Numbered from the stretch's first letter, positions 27,024 to 36,416 are shown. The stretch is 64,000 bases of DNA from Candidatus Enterococcus murrayae (GCF_017315985.1 NZ_JAFLVR010000018.1:92214-156213); one strand, 5' to 3'. Notes: generated from the sequence alone by a model not told the origin. A program made the numbers and translations.

Positions 27024-27374
27024 ATGAATGAAAAGACAATGAAAATCATGCAAAAAGAAGTTGATGATTATATACAACAATTCAAAACAGGTTATTTTTC
27101 TCCATTGGGTCAAATGGCTCGACTAACCGAGGAAGTAGGAGAACTGGCTCGTGAAGTAAATCATCATTATGGCGAAAAGAAGAAGAAAGATTCTGAGAAA
27201 CCAAAAACAGTTGAAGAAGAGCTTGGCGATGTACTATTTGTTACAATTATTATGGCAAATTCTATGGGCATTGATTTAACAGAAGCTTTTGAACGGAATA
27301 TGGAAAAATTCAATCAACGTGACCGCTTTCGTTTTGAACGGAAGGATGGTCTGACTGAAGGTGATATTGAATGA
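27024..27374 (+). CDS. MazG-like nucleotide pyrophosphohydrolase (YpjD type)
   Basis: 116 residues, one MazG domain. The metal-binding motif RLTEEVGELAREV (EExxE) and the downstream EEELGDVLF (ExxxD) are intact. It should hydrolyse nucleoside or deoxynucleoside triphosphates to the monophosphate and pyrophosphate, a housecleaning role; the preferred substrate is not visible. The ATG at 27024 stands 4 bases beyond GAGGTGG; a TTG lies just before it. It overlaps cca by 4 bases (ATGA), so they are translationally coupled. Confidence 0.88.
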   Translation: MNEKTMKIMQKEVDDYIQQFKTGYFSPLGQMARLTEEVGELAREVNHHYGEKKKKDSEKPKTVEEELGDVLFVTIIMANSMGIDLTEAFERNMEKFNQRDRFRFERKDGLTEGDIE

Positions 27375-28588
27375 GACTCGAAGCCTTTCCTTTAGAATTT
27401 CAAGGAGCAATGCCGATTTTACGCAAATTACAAAGTGCCGGCTATGAAGCTTATTACGTTGGTGGCAGTGTTCGTGACATTCTTCTAAATAAGCCGATTC
27501 ATGATGTAGATATCGCAACTAGTGCTTTTCCGGCAGAAGTGAAGGAGTTGTTCCACCGGACAATCGATGTGGGGATTGATCATGGCACTGTAATGGTAAT
27601 CACAAAAGAAGCAACATATGAAGTCACAACTTTTCGGACAGAGTCAACTTATCAAGATTACCGTCGTCCGGATCATGTGGAGTTTGTTCGGTCATTGAAG
27701 GAAGACTTGAAACGACGAGATTTTACGATTAATGCTTTAGCTGTGGGTATCGACGGGACCATAATCGATCTTTTTGACGGATTAGATGATTTAAGAAACA
27801 AAGTTTTACGTGCAGTAGGAAATCCTTATGAACGTTTTCACGAAGATGCTTTACGAATGATGCGTGCATTACGTTTTGTCAGTCATTTGGGATTTACTTT
27901 AGAGCCCAACACATTTGAAGCCATCCAAGAATATCATTCTTTATTAGCTAAAATTTCGACTGAACGAATCAATGTTGAATTTGTAAAACTGATGATGGGC
28001 TCCTTTCGAGAAGCAGGCTTGCGTTCTTTTGTAGAATCGGAATGTTACATCTATTGTCCCGGGTTACGTTCTTATGGCGAGGCACTCTTAAATTTTTCTG
28101 AACTTCGGGGTCCAGCGATCCCGACGGAGCGTCAAGCTTGGACATTATTGATGGCGATGCTTGATATGAATATCACGGATATTCGTCACTTTATGAAAGA
28201 ATGGAAATGTTCGAATCAATTGATTCGAGAAGTGACTCAAATGGTCCCTGCACTGCAGTTTCGATTGAAATATGAGTGGGATAATTGGACACTGTATCAA
28301 TTAGGTAGAGAACTGGCGTTATCAGTAGAATACCTTCTATACTATTTCGAACGCGAACCCAATTTAGAAAAAATTCGCTTGCTTTATCAATATTTGCCTA
28401 TTTATTCACTAAAAGATTTAGCATTAAAGGGAAATGAAGTAATGGAATATTTTGATTATCCGCGCGGTCCATGGATCAGTATGATCTTGAATGTTTTAGA
28501 GCAAGAAGTAATCGAAGGAAATCTAAAAAATCAAAAGGAAGATTTACTGAATTATGCGGAAGGATATTTAAAAAAGGAGATGTCATGA
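27371..28588 (+). CDS. cca: CCA tRNA nucleotidyltransferase
   Basis: Adds or repairs the 3' CCA end of tRNAs without a template. 405 residues, the standard length for Bacilli. The class II polymerase core has YYVGGSVRDILL (about 25-36), the catalytic pair DVDIA, and the RRDFTINALAV and DALRMMRALRFVSHL motifs; the C-terminal half is helical and binds the tRNA body. It is the middle gene of a tight set: overlaps the MazG gene by 4 bases and the thioesterase by 4 bases. Confidence 0.95.
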   Translation: MRLEAFPLEFQGAMPILRKLQSAGYEAYYVGGSVRDILLNKPIHDVDIATSAFPAEVKELFHRTIDVGIDHGTVMVITKEATYEVTTFRTESTYQDYRRPDHVEFVRSLKEDLKRRDFTINALAVGIDGTIIDLFDGLDDLRNKVLRAVGNPYERFHEDALRMMRALRFVSHLGFTLEPNTFEAIQEYHSLLAKISTERINVEFVKLMMGSFREAGLRSFVESECYIYCPGLRSYGEALLNFSELRGPAIPTERQAWTLLMAMLDMNITDIRHFMKEWKCSNQLIREVTQMVPALQFRLKYEWDNWTLYQLGRELALSVEYLLYYFEREPNLEKIRLLYQYLPIYSLKDLALKGNEVMEYFDYPRGPWISMILNVLEQEVIEGNLKNQKEDLLNYAEGYLKKEMS

Positions 28589-28962
28589 AAAAACTAACTA
28601 AACAGTATCGAGTATTAGAAAATCAGACAGCCTTAGCAATGGGATCGGGAGATCTTGAAGTTTTGGCTACACCGGCATTAGTAGCATTGATGGAAAATTG
28701 CGCAAAGGAGTTACTGTCTCCTCAACTTTCAGATTTTCAAACAAGTGTTGGGGTCAAGGTGGAATTAAAACATCTGGCTCCAACAGCTGTAGGTGCGAAT
28801 GTTGAAGTTGAAGCAGAAATGCATGAATCTAATACTAATAAAATTTCTTTTTCTATAAAAGCCTTTGATGGGGAACAATTAGTCGGGGAAGCAAAGCATC
28901 AAAGAGTGATTGTTGAAACTTCAACTTTCCTAAAAAAAATGAAGTCTAAGCACAACATGTGA
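28585..28962 (+). CDS. hot-dog thioesterase family protein
   Basis: 125 residues. The fold pattern and segments VLATPALVALMENCAKELL, GVKVELKHLAPTAVGANVEVEAEM and KISFSIKAFDGEQLVGEAKHQRVIV match the fluoroacetyl-CoA-like (FlK) thioesterase group. The Glu/Asn in MENCA and His in LKHLAPT are candidate active-site residues. Substrate unknown. It starts inside the cca stop (ATGA overlap) after AAAGGAG, so it is co-expressed with cca, although no functional link is evident. Confidence 0.8.
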   Translation: MKKLTKQYRVLENQTALAMGSGDLEVLATPALVALMENCAKELLSPQLSDFQTSVGVKVELKHLAPTAVGANVEVEAEMHESNTNKISFSIKAFDGEQLVGEAKHQRVIVETSTFLKKMKSKHNM

Positions 28963-29020
28963 CCGTTTACTCAAGGTGTGCTAAACTTGGTTTTAGATTA
29001 GTAGTGAGGAGAATGTAGAA

Positions 29021-29473
29021 ATGGCAAGAGAAATGACAGCGTTAAAATTCTATTTCCGTAATGGTGAAACATGGACGATTGATCGTCGTTACATTGGTGA
29101 TTTATGGATCAAACAAATTACGACTAGTTTTGGAAGAATTCATGGTAGCGAGTTCGTAGAAATTCATCCTTGTGCCGGATTTAAGATTGAAATTTATCAA
29201 GAAGGCGACCATGTTCAGACAACAGACATTAATTTGGGTGGTTTAGAATTAGGAATGTTTGAACGTGCTCGTAAGTTCGAAGATATTGAACGAATGGAAA
29301 TCATTTATCGTGCAGGTCACCCTGATTCAGTTTATTTTCCTTATAAGGACAAAGACAATGAAGGTCTCGATAACGTTTACCAATCAACAAAAGTTTCTGA
29401 AAAAACAAAAAGTCTATATATTGTTATTGATCCAACAAAAACTGTTGATGAAGTTTATGGTGAGCAATTCTAA
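29021..29473 (+). CDS. conserved-looking hypothetical protein
   Basis: 150 residues; I do not recognise the family. It is soluble, with no signal peptide or membrane helix, mixed acidic/basic and rich in beta-type segments with aromatic residues (LKFYFRNGETWTIDRR, SLYIVIDPTKTVDEV). One cysteine only, so no metal-binding cluster. The ribosome site GTGAGGAG is 8 bases before the ATG, codon use matches the neighbours, and a strong terminator follows. It has its own leader after the thioesterase gene and so may be a single transcription unit. Real gene; function unknown. Confidence 0.75.
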   Translation: MAREMTALKFYFRNGETWTIDRRYIGDLWIKQITTSFGRIHGSEFVEIHPCAGFKIEIYQEGDHVQTTDINLGGLELGMFERARKFEDIERMEIIYRAGHPDSVYFPYKDKDNEGLDNVYQSTKVSEKTKSLYIVIDPTKTVDEVYGEQF

Positions 29474-29481
29474 AAAAGAAG

Positions 29482-29515
29482 CGACAAGTTTCCGATAAGG
29501 AAGCTTGTCTTTTTT
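29482..29515 (+). terminator. terminator after 29473
   Basis: GACAAGTTTCC pairs with GGAAGCTTGTC around GATAA, followed by TTTTTT. Confidence 0.9.
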
Positions 29516-29759
29516 ATCCATTAAATGAGGTAGCAAGTAAATTATTTAACTGTCTGCAGAAAAAAATCGAATGAGTGATTAAAAATTATCTCGTTGTTGT
29601 AGCAAAGTGAATGATTGATCTAATAACTATGAATTACAAATATACGGCACATTAGACAACTATAAAACAAAAAAACTATTTGCATATTATAGCGGCGAAG
29701 TTTCACTTCTCTTGCGTTTTTTGTTACAATAACGAAGAGAAATTTGAGGATGGTTCGAG

Positions 29760-31634
29760 ATGAAAGAATTGAAAGTTGTAGAATTATACAAAACATTTGG
29801 TGATAAAACTTTATTTGACCGTATTTCCTTTTTAATTCATGAAAAGGATCGAATCGGATTGATCGGAGTTAATGGTACAGGTAAATCAAGTTTATTAACC
29901 ATTTTAGCTGGTAAGGATAGTGGCGATGGGGATATTTCGGCGATTGATAAGGCCAGTGATTATCGAATCGGTTACTTAGCACAAGGTCAAAATTTTTCCA
30001 ATGATTTATTAGTTTTAGACGCTGTTTTTCAAGGTAATAATCCATTGATGCAAACGGTACGTGAATACGAGAAGGCTTTGTTGGAATTGTCGAACGCTAA
30101 TAATAGTGAAACACAACGAAAGTTTACGTTGGCTGAAGAAGCGATGAACAAGCAAGACGCTTGGACAGCAGATAGTGAAGCGAAAGCAATACTGAATAAA
30201 TTAGGCATAGATACCTTGGATAAAAAAATTGGAGAGCTTTCAGGAGGGCAAATAAAACGGGTGGCATTAGCGCAAGTTTTAATTGATGCACCAGACTTAT
30301 TGTTATTAGATGAGCCTACAAATCATTTGGATTATGACGCGATCCAATGGTTAGAAAACTATTTGAAAAATTATACTGGCGCACTTTTGATGGTTACCCA
30401 CGATCGTTATTTTTTAGACCGCGTAACAAATCGAATTTTTGAGTTGTCTTTTGGTAACCTCTATGAATATCAAGGAAATTATGAAGCTTATTTAGTAGAG
30501 AAGGCAGAACGTGATCGGATCGCAATTGAGCAAGAGGGTAAAAGAAAACAATTATATAAGCAAGAGTTGGCTTGGATGCGTGCAGGTGCAAAAGCGCGGA
30601 CAACTAAACAGCAGGCGCGGATTAATCGATTTGAGGATTTAAAAGACAACTTACATCAAGTGAATAATGATGATCAGCTTGAGATGAATATCGCCACGAC
30701 ACGTTTAGGAAAAAAAGTTCTGGAATTAAAACAAGCTTCTTATTCTATTAACGGAAAAACGATTCTAGATCATTTTGATCTTTTGATCCAAACAAAAGAG
30801 CGCTTGGGAATAACCGGAAAAAATGGAGCTGGGAAATCTACTTTGTTAAATATTTTGGCTGAACGAGTCCCATTAAATGACGGTTTGATTGAGATTGGAG
30901 AGACTGTTCGCCTAGCATACTATACTCAGCAAAACGAAACATTGGATCCTAACAAGCGAATGATTGCCTATTTACAAGAAGCTGCCGAAGAAGTGACGCA
31001 GCGAGATGGTTCACATATTAGTGTAGCAGAAATATTAGAACGTTTTCTGTTCCCACGGTTTATGCATGGAACGTTGATTGGTAAATTATCTGGCGGAGAA
31101 AAAAGGCGTCTTTATTTGTTGAAGCTGTTGATTCAACAGCCGAATGTTTTATTGTTAGATGAACCGACCAACGATTTAGATATCGCTACTTTAACAGTTT
31201 TGGAAGATTATCTGCGCGACTTTTCTGGAGCAGTAATTACAGTTTCACATGATCGCTATTTTTTAGACAAAGTTGCTGAAAAATTGTTAATCTTTGAAGG
31301 TAACGGTTTAATTATTTCTTATTTTGGTTCTGTTGTTGATTACTTGAACCAACAAACGTTAGTCAAGGATGACAAAATTATTAAGACAAAACCTCAACCA
31401 AAAGAACGGAAGAAAAAGCTTTCCTATAATGAGCAAAAAGAATGGGAGACAATAGAAGATGACATTGCTTTTTTAGAAGACAAAATAGTTGAATTAACAG
31501 AAGCGATGAATCATCAAGGGGATGACTTTACTAAATTGCAAGCTCTTCAAAAAGAAATAGATCAGAGTGAACAGCTATTAGAAGAAAAGATGATGCGTTG
31601 GGAGTATCTAAGTGAAATTGTTGAAGACAGCTAA
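29760..31634 (+). CDS. ABC-F family ATPase, Uup-like
   Basis: 624 residues with two ATP-binding cassettes and no membrane segment. First cassette: Walker A GVNGTGKSS near 37, signature LSGGQIKRVAL, Walker B LLLLDEPTNHLD. Second: GKNGAGKST near 356, LSGGEKRRLYL, LLLDEPTNDLD. The linker contains ELAWMRAGAKARTTKQQAR, the Uup-type form, and the C-terminus is the charged coiled coil of Uup (IEDDIAFLEDKIVELTEAM). Members bind ribosomes or branched DNA; antibiotic protection is known only for other subgroups. A TACAAT -10 lies near 29725. Likely a single gene. Confidence 0.9.
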   Translation: MKELKVVELYKTFGDKTLFDRISFLIHEKDRIGLIGVNGTGKSSLLTILAGKDSGDGDISAIDKASDYRIGYLAQGQNFSNDLLVLDAVFQGNNPLMQTVREYEKALLELSNANNSETQRKFTLAEEAMNKQDAWTADSEAKAILNKLGIDTLDKKIGELSGGQIKRVALAQVLIDAPDLLLLDEPTNHLDYDAIQWLENYLKNYTGALLMVTHDRYFLDRVTNRIFELSFGNLYEYQGNYEAYLVEKAERDRIAIEQEGKRKQLYKQELAWMRAGAKARTTKQQARINRFEDLKDNLHQVNNDDQLEMNIATTRLGKKVLELKQASYSINGKTILDHFDLLIQTKERLGITGKNGAGKSTLLNILAERVPLNDGLIEIGETVRLAYYTQQNETLDPNKRMIAYLQEAAEEVTQRDGSHISVAEILERFLFPRFMHGTLIGKLSGGEKRRLYLLKLLIQQPNVLLLDEPTNDLDIATLTVLEDYLRDFSGAVITVSHDRYFLDKVAEKLLIFEGNGLIISYFGSVVDYLNQQTLVKDDKIIKTKPQPKERKKKLSYNEQKEWETIEDDIAFLEDKIVELTEAMNHQGDDFTKLQALQKEIDQSEQLLEEKMMRWEYLSEIVEDS

Positions 31635-31705
31635 TTGGATTTATAAGGTAACCATTGGTTAAAATTTAAAAACTGAGTTCATGACTATGTAAATGGAGGA
31701 GTATT

Positions 31706-32203
31706 ATGCTGATCGCTATTTGGGCACAAGATAAGAATGGTTTGATTGGTAAGAATAATCACTTACCATGGCATCTGCCAAATGATCTACGCTTTTTTAA
31801 AGAAACCACGCTCAGTCACACTTTGGTGATGGGACGTAAAACATTTGAAGGAATGGGAGGGCGACCATTGCCTGACCGAAAAACGATCGTATTAACTCGA
31901 GATATGGATTATCATGCCGAAAATATAATAGTTATGCATTCATTAGGTGAAGTTCTTGCCTATGATAGAGACAATAAAGGAAAAACTTTTATTGCGGGAG
32001 GCTCTGCCATCTATACAGAATTCTTACCTTATTGTGAAAAAATCTACCGAACTTTTATTGAAGCTAGCTTTGAGGGTGACGCCTATTTTCCAACGGTACT
32101 TTGGAATAAATGGCAGCTATTAGAACGAAAACAAGGTAAAAGAGATGAAAAAAATCCTTATCGTTATTATTTCGAGACATATGGAAGAACCGGAGCTTTT
32201 TAA
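31706..32203 (+). CDS. dihydrofolate reductase
   Basis: Reduces dihydrofolate to tetrahydrofolate with NADPH; target of trimethoprim. 165 residues. Visible: MLIAIWAQDKNGLIGKNNHLPWHLPNDLRF-type N-terminus with the catalytic Asp27, the NADPH-binding MGRKTFEGMG and FIAGGSAIYTEFLP. The gene family is called folA or dfrA. GGAGG lies 9 bases before the ATG. Thymidylate synthase, often the upstream neighbour in this order, is not adjacent here. Confidence 0.95.
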   Translation: MLIAIWAQDKNGLIGKNNHLPWHLPNDLRFFKETTLSHTLVMGRKTFEGMGGRPLPDRKTIVLTRDMDYHAENIIVMHSLGEVLAYDRDNKGKTFIAGGSAIYTEFLPYCEKIYRTFIEASFEGDAYFPTVLWNKWQLLERKQGKRDEKNPYRYYFETYGRTGAF

Positions 32204-32309
32204 CATGTTTTTTCAGGATTTGTAAAGAAATAGTTTCAAGAATGATTTATTTCATGAGGTTTGATATACTGAAATTAATTTGAAACTAGGTATGGAAAGA
32301 AGGATCATA

Positions 32310-33149
32310 ATGCCAAATGTTAAAATTGTAACCGACTCATCTTGTACGATTGAAAAAGCAGTTCGAGATGAATTAAATATTACTGTTATCCCATTATCAG
32401 TGATGATGGATGATGTAGTTTATCCAGATGATGATGATTTAACTGGAGAGCGCTTTATGGAAATGATGGCACGGGCCAAAAATCTACCGAAAACTAGTCA
32501 ACCACCGATCGGCTATTTTGCGGAATTGTATGATGAACTAGGAAAAGATGGGAGTTCTATTGTCTCCATTCATATGTCTCATACATTGAGTGGCACTGCA
32601 GAAGCGGCACGTCAAGCGACCTTTTTAAGCAGCAGTAATGTAACTGTAATTGATTGTGGTTTTATCGACCAGTCTCAAGCGTTTCAAGTAATAGAAGCAG
32701 CTAAATTGGCTCAATCGGGAGCAAGCCTTGATGAAGTATTGTCGGGAGTAGAGCGGGTGAAGGACCATAGCAAACTATTCATTGGAATATCTTCGCTTGA
32801 CAACCTTGTAAAAGGTGGTCGTATCAGCCGAGTAGCCGGGGTAATATCAAGTGTACTTAATATGCGTGTAGTCATGGAGCTTGAAGATGGTGAATTGTTG
32901 CCAATAACAAAAGGCCGAGGTAAGAAGACATTCAGTAAGTGGTTTGGAACATTTATGGATGAGTTAACAAAAGTAAATGTGAAACAAATTGGTATTTCTT
33001 ATGCCGGTAAGCTAGACTTTATTGATGAAGCTAAGCAAGCATTGCAGGAAATGTTCCCAGATATGCACATTCCAGTTTTGCACACGAATCCGATTGTTGC
33101 TACACATACGGGACCAGGTGCTTTTGCTATCATGTATTATACAGATTAG
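32310..33149 (+). CDS. DegV family fatty-acid-binding protein
   Basis: 279 residues with the DegV fold. Motifs: VKIVTDSSCTIEKA at the start, FAELYDELGKDGSSIVSIHMSHTLSGTAEAA, and ISSLDNLVKGGRISRVAG, then the C-terminal HTGPGAFAI. Such proteins bind a fatty acid and, as FakB, present it to the FakA kinase for phospholipid synthesis; whether this member does so cannot be told. The ATG at 32310 follows AGAAGGAT; an upstream in-frame TTG at 32280 is less likely. TGATATACT near 32270 is a possible -10. Confidence 0.9.
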   Translation: MPNVKIVTDSSCTIEKAVRDELNITVIPLSVMMDDVVYPDDDDLTGERFMEMMARAKNLPKTSQPPIGYFAELYDELGKDGSSIVSIHMSHTLSGTAEAARQATFLSSSNVTVIDCGFIDQSQAFQVIEAAKLAQSGASLDEVLSGVERVKDHSKLFIGISSLDNLVKGGRISRVAGVISSVLNMRVVMELEDGELLPITKGRGKKTFSKWFGTFMDELTKVNVKQIGISYAGKLDFIDEAKQALQEMFPDMHIPVLHTNPIVATHTGPGAFAIMYYTD

Positions 33150-33156
33150 TTGAACC

Positions 33157-33183
33157 TGCCTCTAGCAATAGAGGCGTTTTTTT
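33157..33183 (+). terminator. degV terminator
   Basis: TGCCTCTA pairs with TAGAGGC(G) around GCAA, followed by seven T. Confidence 0.9.
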
Positions 33184-33200
33184 ACGAAGGAGCAGGATGA

Positions 33201-34052
33201 ATGAAACGTTTTGCAACATTACTAATTCCACTAGCGACTGCTGTGGTTACTTTACTTGTTCTCTTTTTAACTATACCTAAAGCTGAACCTCGAATTCACG
33301 TGGTAAGAAGTGAAAATCAAAATTATAAGAAGTCTGTCCATCTGGTTGCAGTTGGGGACTCATTGACTGAAGGCGTCGGTGATGAAACAAAGCGTGGAGG
33401 ATATGTCCCATTGGTCGCAGATGCTTTACAGCAGAAATATGAACTATCTTCTGTTGAAAAAGACAACTATGGTGTTTCTGGTGAACGTAGCGATCAAATC
33501 TTAAAACGGGTGAAAAAAGATTCTGATTTACAGAATAGTCTAGCTAGTGCAGATATTATTACTATGACAGTTGGAGGAAATGATCTTTTTCAGGCATTTC
33601 AAAAAAATCTTAACGCAAAAACTGCTAAGCAATTTGATCGGTCAATCAAAAAATATGGCAAGCAGGTTAGTGAAATTTTAGCCGAAATGCGAGAGCTAAA
33701 TCCAAAAGCACCAATTTATGTTGTGGGTATTTATAATCCTTACTATTTAAATTTTCCAGAGATCAAAGCGATGCAGACAGTTGTAGATAATTGGAATGAT
33801 GAAACTGAAAAATTGACAAAAGAAACAACAAATTGCTTCTTTATTCCAGTAAATGATCTATTATATAAAGGAATCGCAAACAAGGATACAAAGTCGACGA
33901 GTGAAAGTTCAAGTTCTGAGGTTAAGAATAATGCACTTTATGATGAGGATAATTTTCATCCGAATAATTTGGGTTATCAATTGATGGCGACGGCTATTCG
34001 AGATAAAATAGTGGACACGAAAGATTTATGGCTAATAAAGGAGAGCAATTAA
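33201..34052 (+). CDS. SGNH/GDSL-family lipase or esterase, membrane-anchored
   Basis: 283 residues. N-terminal signal anchor (residues 4-25), then an extracellular SGNH hydrolase: block I GDSLTEGVGD with the nucleophile Ser, block III VGGNDLF, and block V DNFHPNNLGY with Asp and His. Resembles Bacillus YpmR. Substrate, probably an envelope lipid or polymer, is not known. A Ser-rich insert (STSESSSSEVK) lies just before block V. AAGGAGCAGG precedes the ATG. It overlaps the ypmS-like gene by one base. Confidence 0.9.
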   Translation: MKRFATLLIPLATAVVTLLVLFLTIPKAEPRIHVVRSENQNYKKSVHLVAVGDSLTEGVGDETKRGGYVPLVADALQQKYELSSVEKDNYGVSGERSDQILKRVKKDSDLQNSLASADIITMTVGGNDLFQAFQKNLNAKTAKQFDRSIKKYGKQVSEILAEMRELNPKAPIYVVGIYNPYYLNFPEIKAMQTVVDNWNDETEKLTKETTNCFFIPVNDLLYKGIANKDTKSTSESSSSEVKNNALYDEDNFHPNNLGYQLMATAIRDKIVDTKDLWLIKESN

Positions 34053-34666
34053 TGGAAGATACGAAGAAAAAAATCAACGGTTGGAAAATTGCTTTTCTTG
34101 TTTTAATTGGTATCATTTTGGGTGGGATCATTTTTTCTACTGTAAGAATATTTACCGCAAGGGAAACGAACCTACCGCCAAGCAGTGAAACGACTGTACC
34201 TAAAGGATCACCTGTTTTATCAATGAATACCAATAAGAAAAAGCTAAATACCGTGATGGAATACTTTTTAAACGATTTACAAAAAGGTTCAGATGTTAAG
34301 TATGAATTTTACTTAGAAAATCAAGCTATGTTAAAAGGCGAGTTTAAAATTTTAGGTGCAAAAGTTGACTTTTATCTTTATTTTGATCCATATGTTATGG
34401 ATAATGGCAATGTTCAACTGAAGGCACGGGATTTGTCGATTGGCTCTTTAAATTTGCCGGTGAGTCAAGTGATGGCGACAGTCAAACGCGGATACAAATT
34501 TCCTAAATGGGTATCCATTGATCCTGAAGAACAAACGATTGTTTTGAAATTGAATGAGTTCAAATTAAATAACGGTTTGTTTATCAGAGCAAACCACATT
34601 GATCTTGTAGGTGATGATATTCAATTCAGTTTATATTTACCAAAACAAAAGAAAACAAACAATTGA
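34052..34666 (+). CDS. YpmS family membrane-anchored protein
   Basis: 204 residues: one N-terminal membrane helix (GWKIAFLVLIGIILGGIIFS) and an extracellular DUF2140 domain of beta strands (KYEFYLENQAMLKGEFKILG, VDFYLYFDPYVMDNGNVQLK). The function is unknown in the family. It follows the SGNH hydrolase as ypmS follows ypmR in Bacillus, suggesting joint work at the cell surface. The ATG at 34052 is 8 bases from AAGGAG and shares its A with the preceding stop. Confidence 0.88.
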   Translation: MEDTKKKINGWKIAFLVLIGIILGGIIFSTVRIFTARETNLPPSSETTVPKGSPVLSMNTNKKKLNTVMEYFLNDLQKGSDVKYEFYLENQAMLKGEFKILGAKVDFYLYFDPYVMDNGNVQLKARDLSIGSLNLPVSQVMATVKRGYKFPKWVSIDPEEQTIVLKLNEFKLNNGLFIRANHIDLVGDDIQFSLYLPKQKKTNN

Positions 34667-34693
34667 TCATTAGTAATCATCGAGGTGAAAAAA

Positions 34694-34915
34694 ATGAGAA
34701 GAAGCTTTTATCACTATATTCTGACTCAACGGGGCCACAATCTCCATGATCCTGTCGAAGCTTTTGCCGGAGCAGTAGCAAAAGATATCACATTTCCAAA
34801 ACACTCCGAGGATTATCATGAGATTACAGACTATTTAGAATTAAGTGTCGATTATTTAGACTCGATGGATCTTTTTGATCAAGTTTGGGATAAATATCTA
34901 GAAAACAATAAATAA
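34694..34915 (+). CDS. YozE family SAM-like protein (UPF0346)
   Basis: 73 residues, a small helical bundle of the YozE/UPF0346 family (RRSFYHYILTQRG, FPKHSEDYHEITDYLEL). It is cytosolic, acidic, and of unknown role, perhaps nucleic-acid or protein binding by the SAM-like fold. The ATG at 34694 follows GAGGTG; a GTG at 34685 lies in that site. It comes 27 bases after ypmS and ends in a strong terminator. Confidence 0.85.
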   Translation: MRRSFYHYILTQRGHNLHDPVEAFAGAVAKDITFPKHSEDYHEITDYLELSVDYLDSMDLFDQVWDKYLENNK

Positions 34916-34920
34916 TTAAG

Positions 34921-34954
34921 AAGGAAAAGTTGTAGAAGGCTTTTCCTTTTTTTT
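34921..34954 (+). terminator. yozE terminator
   Basis: AAGGAAAAG pairs with CTTTTCCTT, then a T run. Confidence 0.88.
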
Positions 34955-34997
34955 CTAGCATGCTATCATGAAAAAAAGGGTGAAAGGAAAATGCGCC

Positions 34998-36416
34998 TTG
35001 CAGAAAAAAACGCTACCTGTATCGATTTTTTTAATATCGATCGTATGTACTATTGTTATAACGGCAATAGTAACTCATTTTATTGAACAGAAACAAGCAA
35101 TGGATAATGATTCAGTTGTTAAAATTAAACGAAGCGATTTAGATGATGTGCAAGATTTGTATGATTTAATCAGTACGAATTATGTTGATAAAGTTGATAA
35201 GGAACGGCTAATTCAGGGAGCCCTGAACGGAATGACTGAGTCCTTGCAAGATCCCGAATCTGAATTCTTAACAGCAAAGGAAACCCAAGAATTAAATGCA
35301 AAAGTAGCAGGAAGCTTTGAAGGAATTGGAGCAAACTTACAACTTGAAAATCGATTGCCTGTAATTGACCGAGTACCTGTTAAAAACTCTCCAGCTGAAA
35401 AGGCAAAATTAAAAGCTAAAGATATCATTCTTGAAGTAGACGGGAAAAAGACTCAGGATAAATCTCTAGATCAAGTATCTAGCATGATTCGCGGGAAAAA
35501 GGGCACGCAAGTCAAATTGTTGATCCAACGGGGCAACGAGGAGTTTGAAGTGTCGCTCGAGAGAGATGTTGTACCTGAAGATACAGTTAAAGGAGAACTT
35601 GATAAGAAAGACCCAACGATTGGATCAATTCAAATCGATAACTTTCGCGAAACAACAGCGCTAGAATTTCGTACAATTATCGAACGCTTGCGTAAAGAAG
35701 GTACTAAGTCATTTGTTATCGATTTACGACAGAATTCTGGCGGATTAATGGCAGAAGCTGAACGTATTGCGAGTTATTTTTTGGACAATGGGGACACTAT
35801 TGCTCAATTTTCAAATAACAAGAAAGTTATTTCAATCGACAAAGCTGGTAAAAAGATTGATCAAGGATTCAAGGTTAAAGAGCCTACTGTTTTTTTAGTT
35901 GATCAAGAAAGTTCTTATGGAGCTGAGTTATTAGCTGCAGCAGTCAAAAATAAAAATTATCCGATAATTGGCGTAAATACCTTTGGAAAAGGCAGCGTAC
36001 AGAGTCTCACTCAGATTGGAAAGAATAATTATGTTCAGTTAACGATCATGAAATGGTTTGCTCCAGATGGGACCTCAGTGGAAGGAAAAGGTGTTGCGCC
36101 GACTATCGAAGCTGACTATCCAGAATATGCCAAGCTTCCTCCTATTTCGAAGCAATCAAATTGGCGTATTGGAGATTCTGGTGATGCAGTAAAAAATATT
36201 AATACTATGCTTAAAGCGTTAGGCTATCCGACAGAAGGTAATTTATTCAACGAAGCTACAAGAGATGCTGTAGCAGAAATCCAGACGGAGAATAACTTGT
36301 CTGCTACGGGGGCATTGGATGATAAGACAATCGATGTTTTACAAGAAAAAGTATTTGAACTTGTTAAATCTAATGATGTCGCCTATGCTAAAGCTGTAGA
36401 AACTCTGAAAAAGTAA
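34998..36416 (+). CDS. C-terminal processing peptidase (S41, CtpA-like)
   Basis: About 472 residues. Membrane anchor near the N-terminus (SIFLISIVCTIVITAIVTHF), a PDZ domain (GSFEGIGANLQL to VSLERDVV), the S41 protease core with catalytic Ser in ESSYGAELLAAAV and Lys in NTFGKGSVQSL, and a C-terminal peptidoglycan-binding domain (IGDSGDAVKNINTMLKALG). It acts outside the membrane on protein C-termini, possibly cell-wall hydrolases. I chose the TTG at 34998, 9 bases after AAAGGA; an ATG at 34968 is closer to the terminator and has no ribosome site, but cannot be excluded. Confidence 0.88.
   Translation: MQKKTLPVSIFLISIVCTIVITAIVTHFIEQKQAMDNDSVVKIKRSDLDDVQDLYDLISTNYVDKVDKERLIQGALNGMTESLQDPESEFLTAKETQELNAKVAGSFEGIGANLQLENRLPVIDRVPVKNSPAEKAKLKAKDIILEVDGKKTQDKSLDQVSSMIRGKKGTQVKLLIQRGNEEFEVSLERDVVPEDTVKGELDKKDPTIGSIQIDNFRETTALEFRTIIERLRKEGTKSFVIDLRQNSGGLMAEAERIASYFLDNGDTIAQFSNNKKVISIDKAGKKIDQGFKVKEPTVFLVDQESSYGAELLAAAVKNKNYPIIGVNTFGKGSVQSLTQIGKNNYVQLTIMKWFAPDGTSVEGKGVAPTIEADYPEYAKLPPISKQSNWRIGDSGDAVKNINTMLKALGYPTEGNLFNEATRDAVAEIQTENNLSATGALDDKTIDVLQEKVFELVKSNDVAYAKAVETLKK

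Noticed and set aside
29760..31634. ABC-F protein as an antibiotic-resistance factor
   Set aside because: Linker and C-terminal coiled coil are Uup-like; no resistance-type interdomain arm is evident and no leader peptide attenuator was recognised.
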